Of a stretch of DNA of 64,000 nt, positions 20,735 through 33,487 are shown piece after piece. Numbering within the stretch: the stretch's first letter is position 1; each line of letters begins with the position of its first letter. The translations under genes were made by a program, and so were the position numbers. The notes below the pieces were generated by a model. That model saw only the letters and a program-made list of their open reading frames with translations, was not told the DNA's origin and did no database searches. The DNA is from Gnetum montanum. Its lineage: Eukaryota > Streptophyta > Gnetopsida > Gnetales > Gnetaceae. The DNA lies in assembly GCA_015680685.1 (NCBI GenBank), contig MNCI01001921.1, forward strand, positions 416,463 to 480,462, read 5' to 3'.

Positions 20735-22419
20735 TATAGCAACCGAAAACGTCAGCGGCTGAAAAACACTGAGAGCCTGTTGATCGTGACAATCTTAACC
20801 CCAAATCCACATGAGGGTCGTGCTGGATAAAATGGAAATGGGGCACCCTGAATGGTTTGGTTGATCAGATAGGGACTTAGTTAGTGTTACTATAACCTTT
20901 GGCAAATGGATAATTTGAAAATGATACTTATAGCATAAACTAATAATCTTTAAATGTAAAAGGGGCAGAAACTGATGTAAAATGTGATTAGAAGCAAGAA
21001 AATAAGGTAAAATGTAGTTAGGAAAATGCACCGCTTCAAGATTATGACTTCACTCTATCAAGGTGGATACAATCGGTTGGACGGCACTGGGGGGCACAGA
21101 GATCTTAAGAGTAACCAAGACATTTAGAGCAAGAAAGCTATATGCTTAAATGAAGACTTGGGGGTCAACAATGCAAAATGCTACAAAGATAGAAAGAGAG
21201 AGAAAAATAGAATGCCAAACAAGAGTGCTAACTATTTACAATGCCAAACAAGATGTTTACAGTGATTAAGGTTACAATGCTAACTCTTTTGCTTGTTATC
21301 CAACCAAATCACCAACCAACCCTTTAAGTGTTGCTCATCGAGGTATTTATAGGACTAAGGGCATGTGAAAGATGCAGTTTGGATGCCACGTGTCATGGGC
21401 CAATGTTGATGTGTCTATGCTGCATGGACATGCAGGACCATTAGAAAAGCCTTCCATGCTGTAATTACGAGCTTGCCAAGCTATAATTACATTGTTAGAA
21501 CTTGGACATGTGTGCCAACGATACAAATAGATGAAGTGCATTGATGTAGCATAACTTCCTGCTACGCTATGCTATGCTTTGTAGCATAGTATGTTGGCGT
21601 AGCATAGCATAGCATAGCCACCAGTTTGAAGCAAAAACTTGCGTTGTGTCCTGTTGTATGTGCTAGAGACCTTTGAAGTGCTCTAAATATTTTTTGCATA
21701 TTTGCTATGCTTTGCTACGTAGTGTAGCATAGCATAGCGTAGAAGTTGGACTTAATCGCGGAAACCTCAACAATCTGCAACCTTTGCCTTTTGTAATGAA
21801 AAACTTGTGAACTTGCTAATTCTACAATTTAAGATGCCTTTTTTTGCTCTCTTTGGATTGCTACATTGTGCTATGCTATGTAGCCTAGCATAGCATAGCA
21901 ACCAACATGACTTTCTTTTTGTTGAGTTTGCTACTTTCTGGTGGAAGGAGCCATTGCTGAAGGACTTGGAGCCAAGTGAAGCAACTATTTTCAAAGGCTA
22001 GAGGTGCTAACTAAGTGCAATTGAAATCATGAGTAAGCCGAGCCTTCCTATCTTACTCTTACTATGCTATTCTATGCTTTGTAGCGTAGCATAGTCTAGC
22101 ATCTTCTCTTGCGAAAATTTATAGTTGATTGCTTAAATGACTATCTCCCAAAGTCTGCTACGCTACATAGCATAGCATAGCATGGCAAACTCCTTGACTA
22201 GAAAACCTGCCAAACTGTTTCATGCATTTTAAGCACCACTGACAACTCTCCGCATCATTTCTGTGTAGGCTATCAGCTAGGTGAATTACACAACTAGAAA
22301 ACTTGCCAAACTATACAGCTTAAACTTAGAGCATCCATTTCTTGCTAGAGTGACATGATACTTCCTGAATTGTGAAGACTTGGTGAAGAAAGAATGCCTT
22401 AAAAATTTAGGGTGTTTCA
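20735..22419 (-). repeat. TE-B 5' LTR
   Basis: 1685-bp LTR, the partner of 3936-5644. The minus-strand promoter TATAAATA is at 21351-21344. It carries the U3 palindrome cluster at about 21560-22195, somewhat more decayed than in the other LTR. GGTTT follows at 22420. Confidence 0.93.
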
Positions 22420-22424
22420 GGTTT
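22420..22424. repeat. Target site duplication of TE-B (right)
   Basis: GGTTT, matching 3931-3935. Reading across 3935 to 22425 restores continuity with the TE-D homologue. Confidence 0.9.
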
Positions 22425-23330
22425 ATCTCTACACATCTCTCGAATACTTGCTTAAGTTAGTCCAAGGCTTGCTCGAAGGTAGCTCCATAGGTGGAAAAGT
22501 CATCCATGAAGACTTCAACACCACCACCAATTTGTTGTTGAAATATTCTAAGGACCAAGCATTGAAATTTTGTAGGGGCATTGCATAGGCTAAAAGGCAT
22601 CTTTTTTGAATGCAAAAATCCCCTAGGGACTTGTGAATTTTGTCTTGGCATGATCTTCAGGTGTGATTTTGAATTGGTTATAGTCACTATAACCATCAAA
22701 GAAGCTATAATAACAATGCTCGGATATGATGTATAACACCTGATGTACAAATGAAAAAGGAAAATAATCCTTAAATGTTTCCATATATAATAGCCTAAAT
22801 TTGATGCAAATCTACCATTTTCCTCCCTTCTTTGGTACAATTACGACTGGGCTAACCCACTCACTATCCAAGATGGGATAGATGAACCTTGCCTTGAGGA
22901 GTTGCTCTATCTCCTTCCTGACAATTTGCTTCAACTTGGAGTCTAGTCACATCTACGGTTTCCTTCTAGGCTTCATGGCTGGGTCAATGTAAATATAAAG
23001 CTGGCATATCCTTGGACCAATTCTAGTTAGTTTAGGATATGACCAAGCAAAAGTTGTTGACTATTTGTTTACTATGTTGAACAAATTTTCTTTTATTTAG
23101 GAGCAAGTTTAACATTAAATATGACCAGTTTACCATCCTTTAGAAATGCATATTCCATACTAGCTAGTAAATTTTTTAGTTCTAAGGGCTCCTACTTGAA
23201 GTGATTAGGGATTTTCAACTCTCCCCAACAAGTATCATCAGCATCATCAAAAAGTTGCGAATGAACTTGTTTAATTTCATTCATGCCTTTATCATATGCA
23301 TAAGTTAGGCTCTTAGTTGGCTCTATGAAT
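22425..23330 (-). pseudogene. pol: TE-A RT, N-terminal part (cut by TE-B)
   Basis: First two thirds of the Athila-like RT. The open piece 22840-22457 switches between frames but shows PFSLCNAPTKFQ and GGGVEVFMDDFSTYGATFEQ with the catalytic Asp pair (FMDD, near 22505). Upstream frames (22850-23000) carry the usual N-terminal blocks with several stops. The gene continues at 3935 after TE-B. Confidence 0.87.
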
Positions 23331-23990
23331 AATGTGCTACTATTAGAATTAGCTATTAGCCATTGGGTACCCTCATATTTTGTGGTTGTTGCATACAGAT
23401 GCCTTCGAGTATTAATTTCTTGTGCACACTAATTTCATGCTTTAATGTATGTGCTTTTGACTAACCAAATCTTTTGCATGCAATTTCACCTATTGTTGTT
23501 ATATGTGATTCATGGAATATGCTTCTTCTTAATCTTGTTGAGTTCATTTTCCTTGGATATTTCTAAAGATAGGTCCCTTATGCCCATTCGTGTGTCAACT
23601 ATACTTAACCAAGCTCTTCCCACGATGATGGGAAGTCACTTTTGTAGTTGTCCACCTTGATTACTAGAAAATCAGTAGGATAGGACCACCCACAAACTAT
23701 GGTCATAATGTTCTCTATGAATCCTAGAGGGATAGTAATCTACTGATCTTCTAATTCTAAATAGATGTTAATCTTCTTGAGAAGTGGTAGGTTCCGGGCC
23801 TTATACATGTTAGGAGAGATGAGATTAAATCCAAAACTAGAGTTAATAAAAGCTTTGCATGGATCCTATCTAGCAATCTGTAGATAGATGATTTGACTTC
23901 CTAGATTAGATCTTTTTGTAGGAAGATTTCTAGCTTTGATCTAGTCAGAAACAATATGTGTTAGTATTACAATGTGGATCCTAGGCAGCA
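23331..23990 (-). pseudogene. TE-A protease
   Basis: Minus-strand protease remnant. IMTIVCGWSYPTDFLVIKVD lies near 23690, and the conserved ILGRPWL block is read as SSWEELG after a frame change near 23620. The region near 23860 corresponds to the active-site Asp loop but is broken by stops. It aligns in order with the intact TE-E protease (42003-43106). The plus-strand frame 23445-23660 is a shadow. Confidence 0.75.
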
Positions 23991-26444
23991 CTTGGTTTGA
24001 AGAGCACTTGAAGGTATTTGCTGTAGAGGATTAGGGTACTAGAGATGTAGGGCGATTATGCAAAGTAGTTTGTGAGGGTTGGAGAGGAATGCTAGTTTAG
24101 AAGAAAGGTCTTTTTCTTGATTGATTATAGAAATCACTTGGTTGAAAAATTGATTGTGATTGTACAACCCTTGTAGCATTTCATTGTTACAGCTATAGAC
24201 GAATCTCACCTTGATGGACGGTGCAGGAGCTAACTAGGTTCAAGGTGGAGATGTACATGTAGAGGGATGTGAAGGATGATATGGATATGGATATGGGTTT
24301 TCCCTTTGAGTAGATGATGAATGTGTTCTATGGTACTCTAGAGGGTAATAGTGATGCTGGAATGATGTATGACTTATAGAACTTCTAGGGGAGATGGGTT
24401 ACTGAACATAGTACCCATATGGATCTAGTTGCCTATAAGGGTACTGTTACCTTGGTTGTGGCATTTTCCATGATTATGGTTGGTACCACTATTAGTATTA
24501 TTCATATGGTTATGGAGGAGTTCCACTTGGGTAGTAAGCTTGTTGTTGTTAGTGGAACTACCATGGATTGCCTTGAGGATAAGATAATTTTCTTAGAGCT
24601 TACCTACGTGCTAGGTGAGGATTCAATGTGTACACCCTAGACTCTTGTAAGTGTAACATCATAGGGTAACATCCCTTTGGATGTTCATATTGATAGATGT
24701 TACATTCTGTTTCATCATCAAAGTCAGACTCTATAACTTCCTCTATAATAGGAGCTTTGGCCTTACCTCTTTGGTAGGCACATTTAGCTTCTTTTCACCT
24801 CCTATGATTACAATCACTATTTTGCATTTTGGATTCTTCAGCAATCTTCAAAGAAGTTTAAAATTTTTCATCCAAAGAGTCCCATAATTTGTCAACCTTT
24901 TCAAAAATTTCGGAAATAGATTTTCAGATGGGCAGGGTTTTTCCATTCACCACTTCATCAAGTGGTAACTCCTCCTCATCACAAAATTGGACCTCTCATT
25001 TTCTAATGGAAGGGTTCCTAGTACACTCTTTAGCACTTTTTCTTTTTTGTAGCTCATCTTTTTATTTTGCTACCTACTTAATTAACCTTTGGATCTAATG
25101 AGCTCTTAGTTTAGATAATCGTCCTTGAGCATACAATCGAAGGGTTCAACTTATTTCTACTATGAACCCCTCTATGATGTGGCAAAGTTATTTTCTCTAA
25201 GAATAACCATGGCTGGGTCATCAATGTAAGAGTTAATAGTATCACCCCATAGTGGCATCGAAGGGTTCATGTGCTCCCTATTTCCAGCCTTGGATTTGCC
25301 TTCTCAAATTAGACACTCTGGAGTATGTCTGATAGTTTTCATTGAATTATTCTAACATGGTACTCCATTTGCAGATAGATTCCAACTCTAAGGACCAGTA
25401 CTAACTTTTAGCTTCCTTAATGAGTGTCCTTGGGAAAAGCTTGAGTTTCTACCACTCTTTTTCCATGTTTTATAAGGCATAGGAATCATGAAAAGATTGT
25501 AGATGTGTTTGCAGATTAGAGTTGTATCACCCCTCAATTCTTGACATATTATTCATGTCTAGGTGGTTGATCCAACTATCCTTCATATTCCTAGTTGGGA
25601 TTTTTACTACCTCCGCAATGTTGAGAATACTTCAAATGGCCAATAGAGCTTCATCATCATCGTTGTGTTGATAATGTCGATGATGGTTTCAACCACCCCT
25701 TCGATTTTGGTGGCTTTCATGATCATTGTTATTTCATTGATCACCTTCATCATGATTTTTTCGACAATGACTTCCATGAGAATTATTAGATGAAGTGGAA
25801 TGTTCAAAATTGGATGAAGAGGATGAAGAGGAAGGTGGATCACCATCACCACCACAATTTCCACCACCACTCTTATGCTTGTTACGATCACCATCCTTAG
25901 ATCCCTTATTGTTATGATGTTTACGCAAGTCCCTACCTTGGCTATCACTCTTTGTTTGACCTATTTTATGAATAATGGATCATAGTGTTATGTTCACACC
26001 CTCACCATCAGTAATAGGGGGTGGAGAATATTCATGTTGAGAACCTTCAAGTGGAGGATCCTCTTTTTCCTCTTGATCTAGTAGGAACAAGGGTTTAGTG
26101 AAATGTTTTCCCTATGTAGCATTGTGGAGATTCTTCTGATGTTTATCTTGTTTGTGTTTTGTTTTAGTTGGATCATATTTTTGAGTGTCATACCCATCCA
26201 CAGCATACTATTTATGAAGATCTACTATGCCCAACTTCTTAAGGGTCTTGAATAGCATTCTAGGCATAGATCTATTAAGGGGCAAGACAATATTGCATTC
26301 CATATCACACCATCTTTGTTATTCATTCTAATGTAGGATGAAGGTGAAATTTTGCACAAACTCATCTGGATGTGTGTATACCATCTTGCATTCTTGTGGA
26401 ACCTATGGATTGGTATCTTCATGCTCATGAGAAGAAGAAGACAT
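23991..26444 (-). pseudogene. gag: TE-A gag
   Basis: Athila-like gag starting at ATG 26444 (MSSSSHEHEDTNP). It is broken by many TAG stops but collinear with TE-E gag: FTFILH near 26350, Ser/His/Gly-rich linker (25948-25734), KLKLFPRTLIKEAKS near 25430, STMLE, YQTYSRVSNLRRQ, then YAQGRLSKLRAH. Most stops fall where TE-E has Gln (CAG) or Trp (TGG). Two short frames at 25607-25948 are pieces of it. Confidence 0.82.
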
Positions 26445-26579
26445 GTTGCAAAACAAAATAAATTTATCAGTGTGCTTTTATAATATTATGTGTAGTGGGA
26501 ATGATATTGATCTTTAGGTTCATACAATGATATTAGTGGTATTCACTTATACCTAAATAGTACATGTTTCACAAACAAA

Positions 26580-26599
26580 GTTCTTGGCAATGACACCAA
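26580..26599 (-). other. TE-A primer-binding site (tRNA-Asp type)
   Basis: Minus strand TTGGTGTCATTGCCAAGAAC is a decayed form of TGGCGCCGTTGCCGGGG, the complement of the plant tRNA-Asp 3' end used by Athila-type elements. It touches the LTR end. Confidence 0.75.
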
Positions 26600-27540
26600 T
26601 GATGAGCAGCGAGGTACCACTACACCCAACCATACGAATGACAAAGCATTCATGCATGATCTGGTTGAATTCTATGGACTTTATCATTCTTGGTGCACTA
26701 GTCCTTTAGGAAGTGAATCTAGCCTTAAGGTCAATCATTGTCCTTCTAATTACACTTATGATGTACATTGGTATGGTTAAGTGTCACTGAGGCATATGAT
26801 TTTTATCATTTTGTATTTTATAAGTGGTGCTCAGAATATAGATAAAAGGAGTTTGATTAACTAATCTAAATTAACATATTAACTAGCATTTAACAAATCC
26901 TAACATAAGCATCTGATCCTACTTTCCATACACAACCTTAACCCATGTATCCACTATTAGGTGACCAAGCACTATGCTACTGGGCAAAGCAAGCAAGAAC
27001 GTTGCTAGGATTACCAAGTGAATATGTGTTACACTCGAAGTAGTCAGACTTATGTGTGTAATCTATCTTAGTTAATTGCTTCATTAATGTAATAACTAAA
27101 AACTATTTAATAACTAATTAAAATTAAAATCATTTAATAAATAATTAAAAAAATTAAATGCATAAATGAAATAGCTAATATATCGAGAGTGCTGCAAGGT
27201 TTATTAGAAAGCTCATCTTTATTGTTGCACACACTGTCATGCTCATGTATAATCATGCTCAAATAAAGATTCATACAATCAATGACTCTTGCTACAGGCA
27301 CTTGGGGGAAAATTATAACTTTCAAATGGAAAAACTGTAAGATCTTCACTAGAACTACAATCTTTACTTTCCATAAATATGGCTGCAAACACATATTTAT
27401 AGTTGATTTTTGACACTACATTGACAGGGCCTCGTCGACACATGGTAAGATGCATTACCTAGGCCTCATCAACAAAGCCTAGTTGATAAGGCCACATCGA
27501 CAAGGCCTTGTTGTTGTAGCCAACTTAAAGTGACTCACCA
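26600..27540 (-). repeat. TE-A 5' LTR (L1)
   Basis: 941-bp LTR from TGATGAG (26600) to CTCACCA (27540, decayed CTCATCA). AATAAA polyadenylation signal on the minus strand at 27223-27218. The U3 start holds GGCC(T/A)..TTGA(C/T) short repeats at 27420-27515. Closest relative in the window: L2 (32605-33487). Confidence 0.85.
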
Positions 27541-29516
27541 CTATTTATGCTAACCATCCACATGGCTCAGTTTTTCACCCTTTTTGTTTTTCACCTTTTT
27601 ATTTCATACATTTTTGTTTTATACTATTGATTTTTATTCATTTTCTCAATTTTCATTTTACAACATTGTTAATATGTTTTATCTTTCTTGAATATTTTAT
27701 AATTTTTTATATATTTTAATTTATTTTATCTTATTTTTGTTTGTGACTTTTCACTATTTTTGGTAATAAAGGTGCTTTATCGCTATAGGACATAGTGCCA
27801 CTATTACTATTTACTAATGATGATTTTTGCTTAATGTTGTGATTGTCAATGTCAGTTTCTATTTTTGCATTCTGTGTAATATCTATGATATGGTTTATTT
27901 TTCATGGAATAGGTAGTGATGCACATCATCCATCCATCCATAAACTTTATGGTTTTCCTTGTTTTGGAATTGTGAGGTTCCTTTCATTAAGGAAACTTTT
28001 AATAAATTGGTGAACTTGGTAGTTTTCAGACTTGGAAAGGATTCAAAGGTTTGCATAGGGTGTGACTTCAAGGGGACTCAATACTCTTTGTACTCTTCTA
28101 CTTGCTTGAATGCTTAGGTGTTTCTCATAGACTACTTACTGTTCCATGTCAACCATTTTAAAAAGTCAAATAAAGTCTTTGCTGGTGTGGTTTCCATCCA
28201 AAAAGGAAAAAAACAAACAAACAAGATGATGGGCATTCAAAGCACATTGCTTAGACAAATAAAAAAGCTACCAGAACTAGTGATGGGACTAGAAAGACAT
28301 GTTACCTATGCCTAAAGGTCCCCTTTGACTGAGGCCTTCTCTCACTTCCTACATCTCTTTTCTTCTCTTTATCGAATGGTTTTCTTGTGGGAGCACTCTT
28401 GTGCTTTGAGGGGGTGGATTGGTCTTGAAGTGACAATGTAAAGTCACTAAAAGAGGCTATTTTTGGTCTAGACTAAGGATGGATCTTCTTAGGTAATTTT
28501 AAACACAAACTCCACAAGGGACTTCTTATCACCTCAATTCAGGATTCCACCCCACCTTCTTAGTCATCCATCTATGTTGCCATAACTAACCTCACTGTTA
28601 ATTTTTGTGTTATGTTTCATGTCTTAGTCCAATGTGTTAGAATTATTGGATAGATTCTTTCTAGTTGGTCCTTAACTTTTCATGAGCATTAATCAACTGT
28701 GGGCCCATAGACTCCTTAGTTGAGGTTATGCAAAGGAAAAAAAAGGGCATGTGCCTGCTATGGGGAGGATTCACTTGTATATCTCTTCATTTAGATAGTT
28801 ATGTCCCTTATCTTATACATTTCTATAATCTTATCTTTTGCAAATTCCATTGTGTATTCCACTTTGTGCTCCTTAAACTCTCATTAAATTCATTCTCTAA
28901 AACATTTTCTCAATTTTCTAAATTTGCTAAGCTTCAAAATCATCTTCTACTATTTTCATCATGTTCATGGATTTTTTGGCTTCCATTTGATCCCAATTTC
29001 ACTCAAAAACTCCTTCTATTTTTGAAGTTGACCAAAGTTAATGATGGTCAACAGTTGCATTGACTAGGCCTAGTTGACGTAGTCGACCAGATTGACTAGG
29101 GCCCATTGACTAGGCCAAGTTTGACACAAACTAAAAACCTTCTAGAATCCATAACTTTCCAATTGTTTGTCCAAAAAACTCCATTCTTTGATCCTGAAGC
29201 TACTAGAGGTAACCTCTTAATTATGGGGGTTGCAAACCTTAAGGTTTTTGATAAAATTTTTTGAAATTTTTTCTAACCTTCCCAAAGGATTAATGAATGC
29301 AACGGTATGAAACCATCAATATTTGAGAAGTTAACCCTTCTAACATCCTCTGTAATGATTTATTAACATTAAAATAAAAATAAAATAATAATTAAAATTT
29401 ATGAAATTAGCGATAATCATAACTTAGCCAAGTGTAACTATTCCAAGGAGATAAGGTATCCCAATTGTTCCAAGTTACACAACAATTTCTATCCCATAGT
29501 CATGTTGTGATTACAA
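27541..29516 (+). other. TE-C post-integrase spacer
   Basis: Plus-strand copy of the Athila-like spacer: AT/T-rich at 27560-27800, then blocks matching the reverse complement of 1-1560. It contains GACATGTTACCTATGCC at 28296 and TTGACTAGGCC-type repeats at 29050-29120. No supported gene: short frames at 28118-28315 and 28728-29063 do not recur in the sister copies. It ends at a possible splice acceptor before ORF3. Confidence 0.75.
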
Positions 29517-32368
29517 ATGGCACCAAGACCAAAATGACCATAGGAGAAAGGACCATTGCAACCAAGGAAGAAATGACCTAGGGCTAGAAGGGGCCAACAA
29601 GAATAGGCCCAAGATCAACTAGAAGAAACCCATGCAATAGGACCTTTTCGAGAGGAGTCCAAAGTGGAATCTATTTGATAGATTCTTGAAGAAGAAGTTG
29701 AAATAGAATAATTGTAGCATGGGAAAGCACTAGGAGCCATACTAAGGCTTGAAGTCATACTAACATAAGCTTGCCTTAGCACCATCAGGCCTTGTGATAT
29801 CCAATGATTAGTTTTCTAGGGACTAAACTTTAGGCAATTTTTAGTGCATACTCTAGCAAAGGTAAAAAAAAATTACAAACCTCTCCCATTTCGTCAATCA
29901 TCACTTTCAGTGGGGAGTGATACATGGGAGATACATACCTCTTTTGGAAAAATAGAAGGGCAAGCTCCATAGTGAAGATCGAGGACATTCAGGTGTCCTA
30001 CTTAGCTAAAGTTATTGCACATGTTCTTGGGTTACTTGATTCTGGGACACAATTGGTAGAGTTTTCTACACAAGTTGACCTTAAGGCCAAAAACCAATGA
30101 ACCCAATGGTGTTATGGGATCAATTGTAAGAAGTTTGGTGTTCTAACACCAATGGAACATGTATACTTCAAGATAGCAACCTATCACCTTAATCAAACAA
30201 TGAGGCCCAACAAGGTAACTACCTTTTTTTCCCAAGCATGCACCTCTCTAAGCAGGAGATTTCTAGTAAATCTTACAAAATTGATCTATTTACAGATTGA
30301 GAAGCATTTCAAATAAAATGAACAAGGAAGGAAAACCCTAGCTTTTCCATGCCTCAGCCAAAAACTTTGCAAAAGAGCAAGGATCATCCACTATGTAAAT
30401 GACACAATTAGGCATTCTCCTATAGCTTTATGGTTTGAAATGATGAAGGAAAAAATACCTAGCATGTCCAAAAATGGGGAGCAATAGCCATTACCTCCAC
30501 CACCTACTCAAGAAACAACATCAAAGGCCCATGTATCCATTGAGCACTTATGTGAAATCTAAGAATAGCTCTTGCATAAGCAAGAGCAACATGCTGGAAT
30601 GAGTGGTGGAGACCCATTTGTATATCAACTTGTGATGAGTCACCTTAATGAGGTGGCTTGGACAATTAACGAAATGGAAAGAGGTGGACTAATATTCTCT
30701 ACCCAATGAATGTAGTTGCTCACAAGATAAAATCCCAATCTAGAGAGATGACGGTGTCTCTATTTCAACACAATGTATTCTTAGAAATCTCTAGGAATGT
30801 CACCTCCTTTACAGTGTGCTTGGAGAAGGGTAAAGAGGCAACTGTATTAGTGATATAGTACTAAGGGCAAGAGATCACTACTAAAGTTATTACTAATTGA
30901 ATCGTAGAAGTGCTTAATGCACCTATGATGTCTGTACCAGACATATCTACACTTCAAGATGTACATAAATTCATAGGCATGGTCAACAAAAAATTGAGTG
31001 TAGTCCAACATGAAGAGTTGTTGGACCAACTAGTGGGAACCAAGCAATCAATTCTAGAGATCTTTGATTTTCTAGATAACATTAGTGCAACCCAACCAAA
31101 GCTACTAGAAGAAAAGGGTAAATGCATCATCTTGAAATGGTAACTTAAAACAAATTAAGCAAAAAATTAATGCTTGGCTGTAAAATTTGCTAAATTGCAT
31201 GCTGATTTTATTGATCCCATGCTCCTCAGCCCAAAGATGAAGCTTTTTAGTAGCTTCTAGGATGATTAAAACAAGATAAGGAGGAAATGATGATAACCAT
31301 CTTTAACCTGTCCATAGCATAAGCAAAAACCTACTCAATTTAGAAAGACTTGGTGTAGATGTGTCAAGAAAATAAATCACTGACCACAAAAAATCATTTC
31401 TTGCACAATGTTAATGCATAAAAACAATAGATGCAAGAATTCATTCATCAATAGTAGGCATAGCTCACTAGGGTAAATACAAAATTTAGGAAATTTTCCA
31501 TAGAGAATCATAATTTGTCTAAGGAGGAGGTCCAAGTCTTATGCCAAAAATTTATCATTGACATTGCTACCTAGAAAAACAAGGCTCTCAAATTTGAAAG
31601 AGTCAAGAATCATTATAGAGACCAAGTTGGCCTACAAAAGGAACTGCAAGAGAAGCATATTCAAATGGCTAAAAAAGAGTAAATGAGGCCCTCAAGAAAC
31701 TTTAGAAAGGAAGAGGGATGTGATAGCCTATCATTAATGGAATAAATGGCTACAACAAAGTGGAGATCTACTTAAAGGAGTTGCAAATTGAAGAAATGAT
31801 AAAGTATATGGAGCTAGCCAATATTTGCTATGTAAACTTAGCAATGCTAACTACTAGATGACCATGTTCAAAACTCAAAAAGAAAGTGGCCAACCAATAC
31901 TTGTTGTATGATGTTAAGTTCAAGCACCATAAGGACACCAAGAAAAAGCTTGTGATTGCAAATGTTAAACTCAAAGTTCTTAGGGGATGGTTCACTAATC
32001 AACGATCAATTATTGAAAACATGACGAAGAGAATGAATGATTACTAGGAGCTAAAAGATGTAATCAGAGTGTTTGACATCTAGCACAAATAATTTGCTGC
32101 CTAGTTTATCAATGCCAAGGAACTATTCCTAGTAATTCCTTGTCCTTGGGATGTGTCCATTTTGATCCACATTGACGAAGCTTCATGGATCATGCAAGAA
32201 ACCATAAGTAAGGAGAAGAAAATGAAAGCATTGTTGGATGCTTTTTGCCTCTCACTAGAAGTTGTAGTAGTAGCAAGATCACCATAGCTGCCTTAGCAAT
32301 TGCACATGGTTGAAGTCAATGAAGGTCCCTCAAAATCTTAGGAGCCACCATCACCTAGGATTGTTTGA
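29517..32368 (+). pseudogene. TE-C ORF3 (env-position ORF), decayed
   Basis: Third ORF downstream of the pol region, in the place where Athila elements carry an env-like gene. The start is ATG 29517 (MAPRPK). The N-terminal domain near 29930-30210 (MGDTYLFWKNRRASSIVKIE, VSYLAKVIAHVLGLL, YFKIATYHLNQTMRP) is homologous to TE-F 54375-54650. A middle part with a 77-residue open stretch (30910-31143) is followed by charged, coiled-coil-like sequence and a C-terminal block (LQIEEMIKYMELANICYVNL, near 31785) shared with TE-F. It ends at TGA 32366. Dozens of stops, mostly TAG. No signal peptide or membrane segment is evident, so env is a positional label only. Confidence 0.65.
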
Positions 32369-32590
32369 TCTTCCCAAACAACTTTGTGCCATTAGAGAAC
32401 GTTCTATCTAATTTTCTAGAGTTATGTCATGGTGTTTAATTTTGTATCATGAACACCATAATTTTTTGTAATGTATGGATCTATACACTCAAGCACTCAG
32501 TTTTGTCAAGTTAATTTGTTAAGTCTACAATTAGTCAATAATCCAATACCTTTCAAATTTTGTAAAAAAACTCAAGAATGAGTTTTCATT

Positions 32591-32604
32591 TAGTTGTGGG
32601 GGTA
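32591..32604 (+). other. TE-C polypurine tract
   Basis: TAGTTGTGGGGGTA directly before the 3' LTR. The same TGGGGGTA tract precedes the 3' LTRs of TE-E (minus strand) and, decayed, TE-F and TE-H. Confidence 0.7.
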
Positions 32605-33487
32605 CGATGAGTTGTAGTTGGTTGTATTGACTGGGCCCCGTTGACTAGGCCCCACGATGCATGGCTTCATGCATTAACTGGGCCCCATTGATGTAGGTTC
32701 TATTCTTGCCTATAAATTGCACTCACAAACTATATTTATGGCATTTTTTAGCCATATTGTAGTGAACCTATTGTAGTTTTTTCATTCAAAAGTTAGAATA
32801 TTTTCCCAAGTGCCTGCAATAGAAAGCATTGAGTGTACAAATATTTATTTGAGCTTTGTTGTACCTAAGCATGGCAGTGTGTATGGCAATAAAGATGAGA
32901 TTCTTGATAAACCTTCTAGCATTTTGGATAGTTTAGATATTTATTTATGCATTTAATTATTTTAGTTATTTATTTAGTGCTTTTCAGCAATTGGGCTAAT
33001 TAATCAAGATAAGCTAGATAGATTAAATACATAAGTATGATCGCTTTGAGCGTAACATGTATTCACTTGGTAATTCTAGTAGCATTATTGCTTTGTGCAC
33101 TCAGTAGCATAGTGTTTGTTAACCTAGCAATGGATATCTGGCTTTAGGATATGTACAAAAAGTAGGATCAAATGGTTATATTAGGACTAGTTAAAGATCA
33201 GTTAATTAGTTAAATCAAATTAGTGATTAAAGTACTTTATCTCTCTCTTCAAGTACCAAAGAGCTTAAAACATAAAATGATAAAAATCATATGCCTCGAT
33301 TACACTTAACCATACCTTTGTACTTCACAAGTGTAATTGGAAAGACAATGAATGAACATTAGAGTAAAGTTCACTTCCTAGAAAACTAGTGCACTGGAAA
33401 TGAGAGAGTCCATGGAATTCAACCAAATTGCACATGAGTGCTTTGTGAATCATATGGTTGGGTGTAGGGGTACCTCACCACTCATTA
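32605..33487 (+). repeat. TE-C 3' LTR (L2)
   Basis: 883-bp LTR from CGATGAG (decayed TGATGAG) to CTCATTA. U3 starts with TTGACTGGGCCCC/TTGACTAGGCCCC repeats (32625-32690). It contains CTATAAATTG near 32710 and AATAAA at 32889-32894. Closest to L1. Confidence 0.85.

Larger units (their letters stand above)
3936..22419 (-). mobile_element. TE-B, giant Tat/Ogre-like Ty3/gypsy retrotransposon
   Basis: A complete 18,484-bp element on the minus strand. Order from its 5' end: LTR (22419-20735), gag (from 20332), protease (about 17100-16690), a 5.8-kb insert holding an antisense gene (11526-16036), RT (10676-9540), RNase H (9480-9040), a second RNase H (8960-8540), integrase (8280-7212), unassigned sequence, purine tract and 3' LTR (5644-3936). 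The second RNase H and the gag tail CDYHQQCGH place it in the Tat lineage. Size and the protease/pol gap resemble Ogre, but the extra ORF1 upstream of gag that Ogre has is absent: only about 400 bp separate the LTR from gag. Stops in every gene make it non-functional. Confidence 0.9.

Noticed and set aside
25607-25948. 113-residue Ile/Val/Met-rich frame
   Set aside because: Out-of-frame reading of the TE-A gag linker, whose proper frame (Ser/His/Gly-rich) overlaps it.
28728-29063. 111-residue frame in the TE-C spacer
   Set aside because: Not kept in the homologous spacer copies; composition is that of T-rich non-coding DNA.
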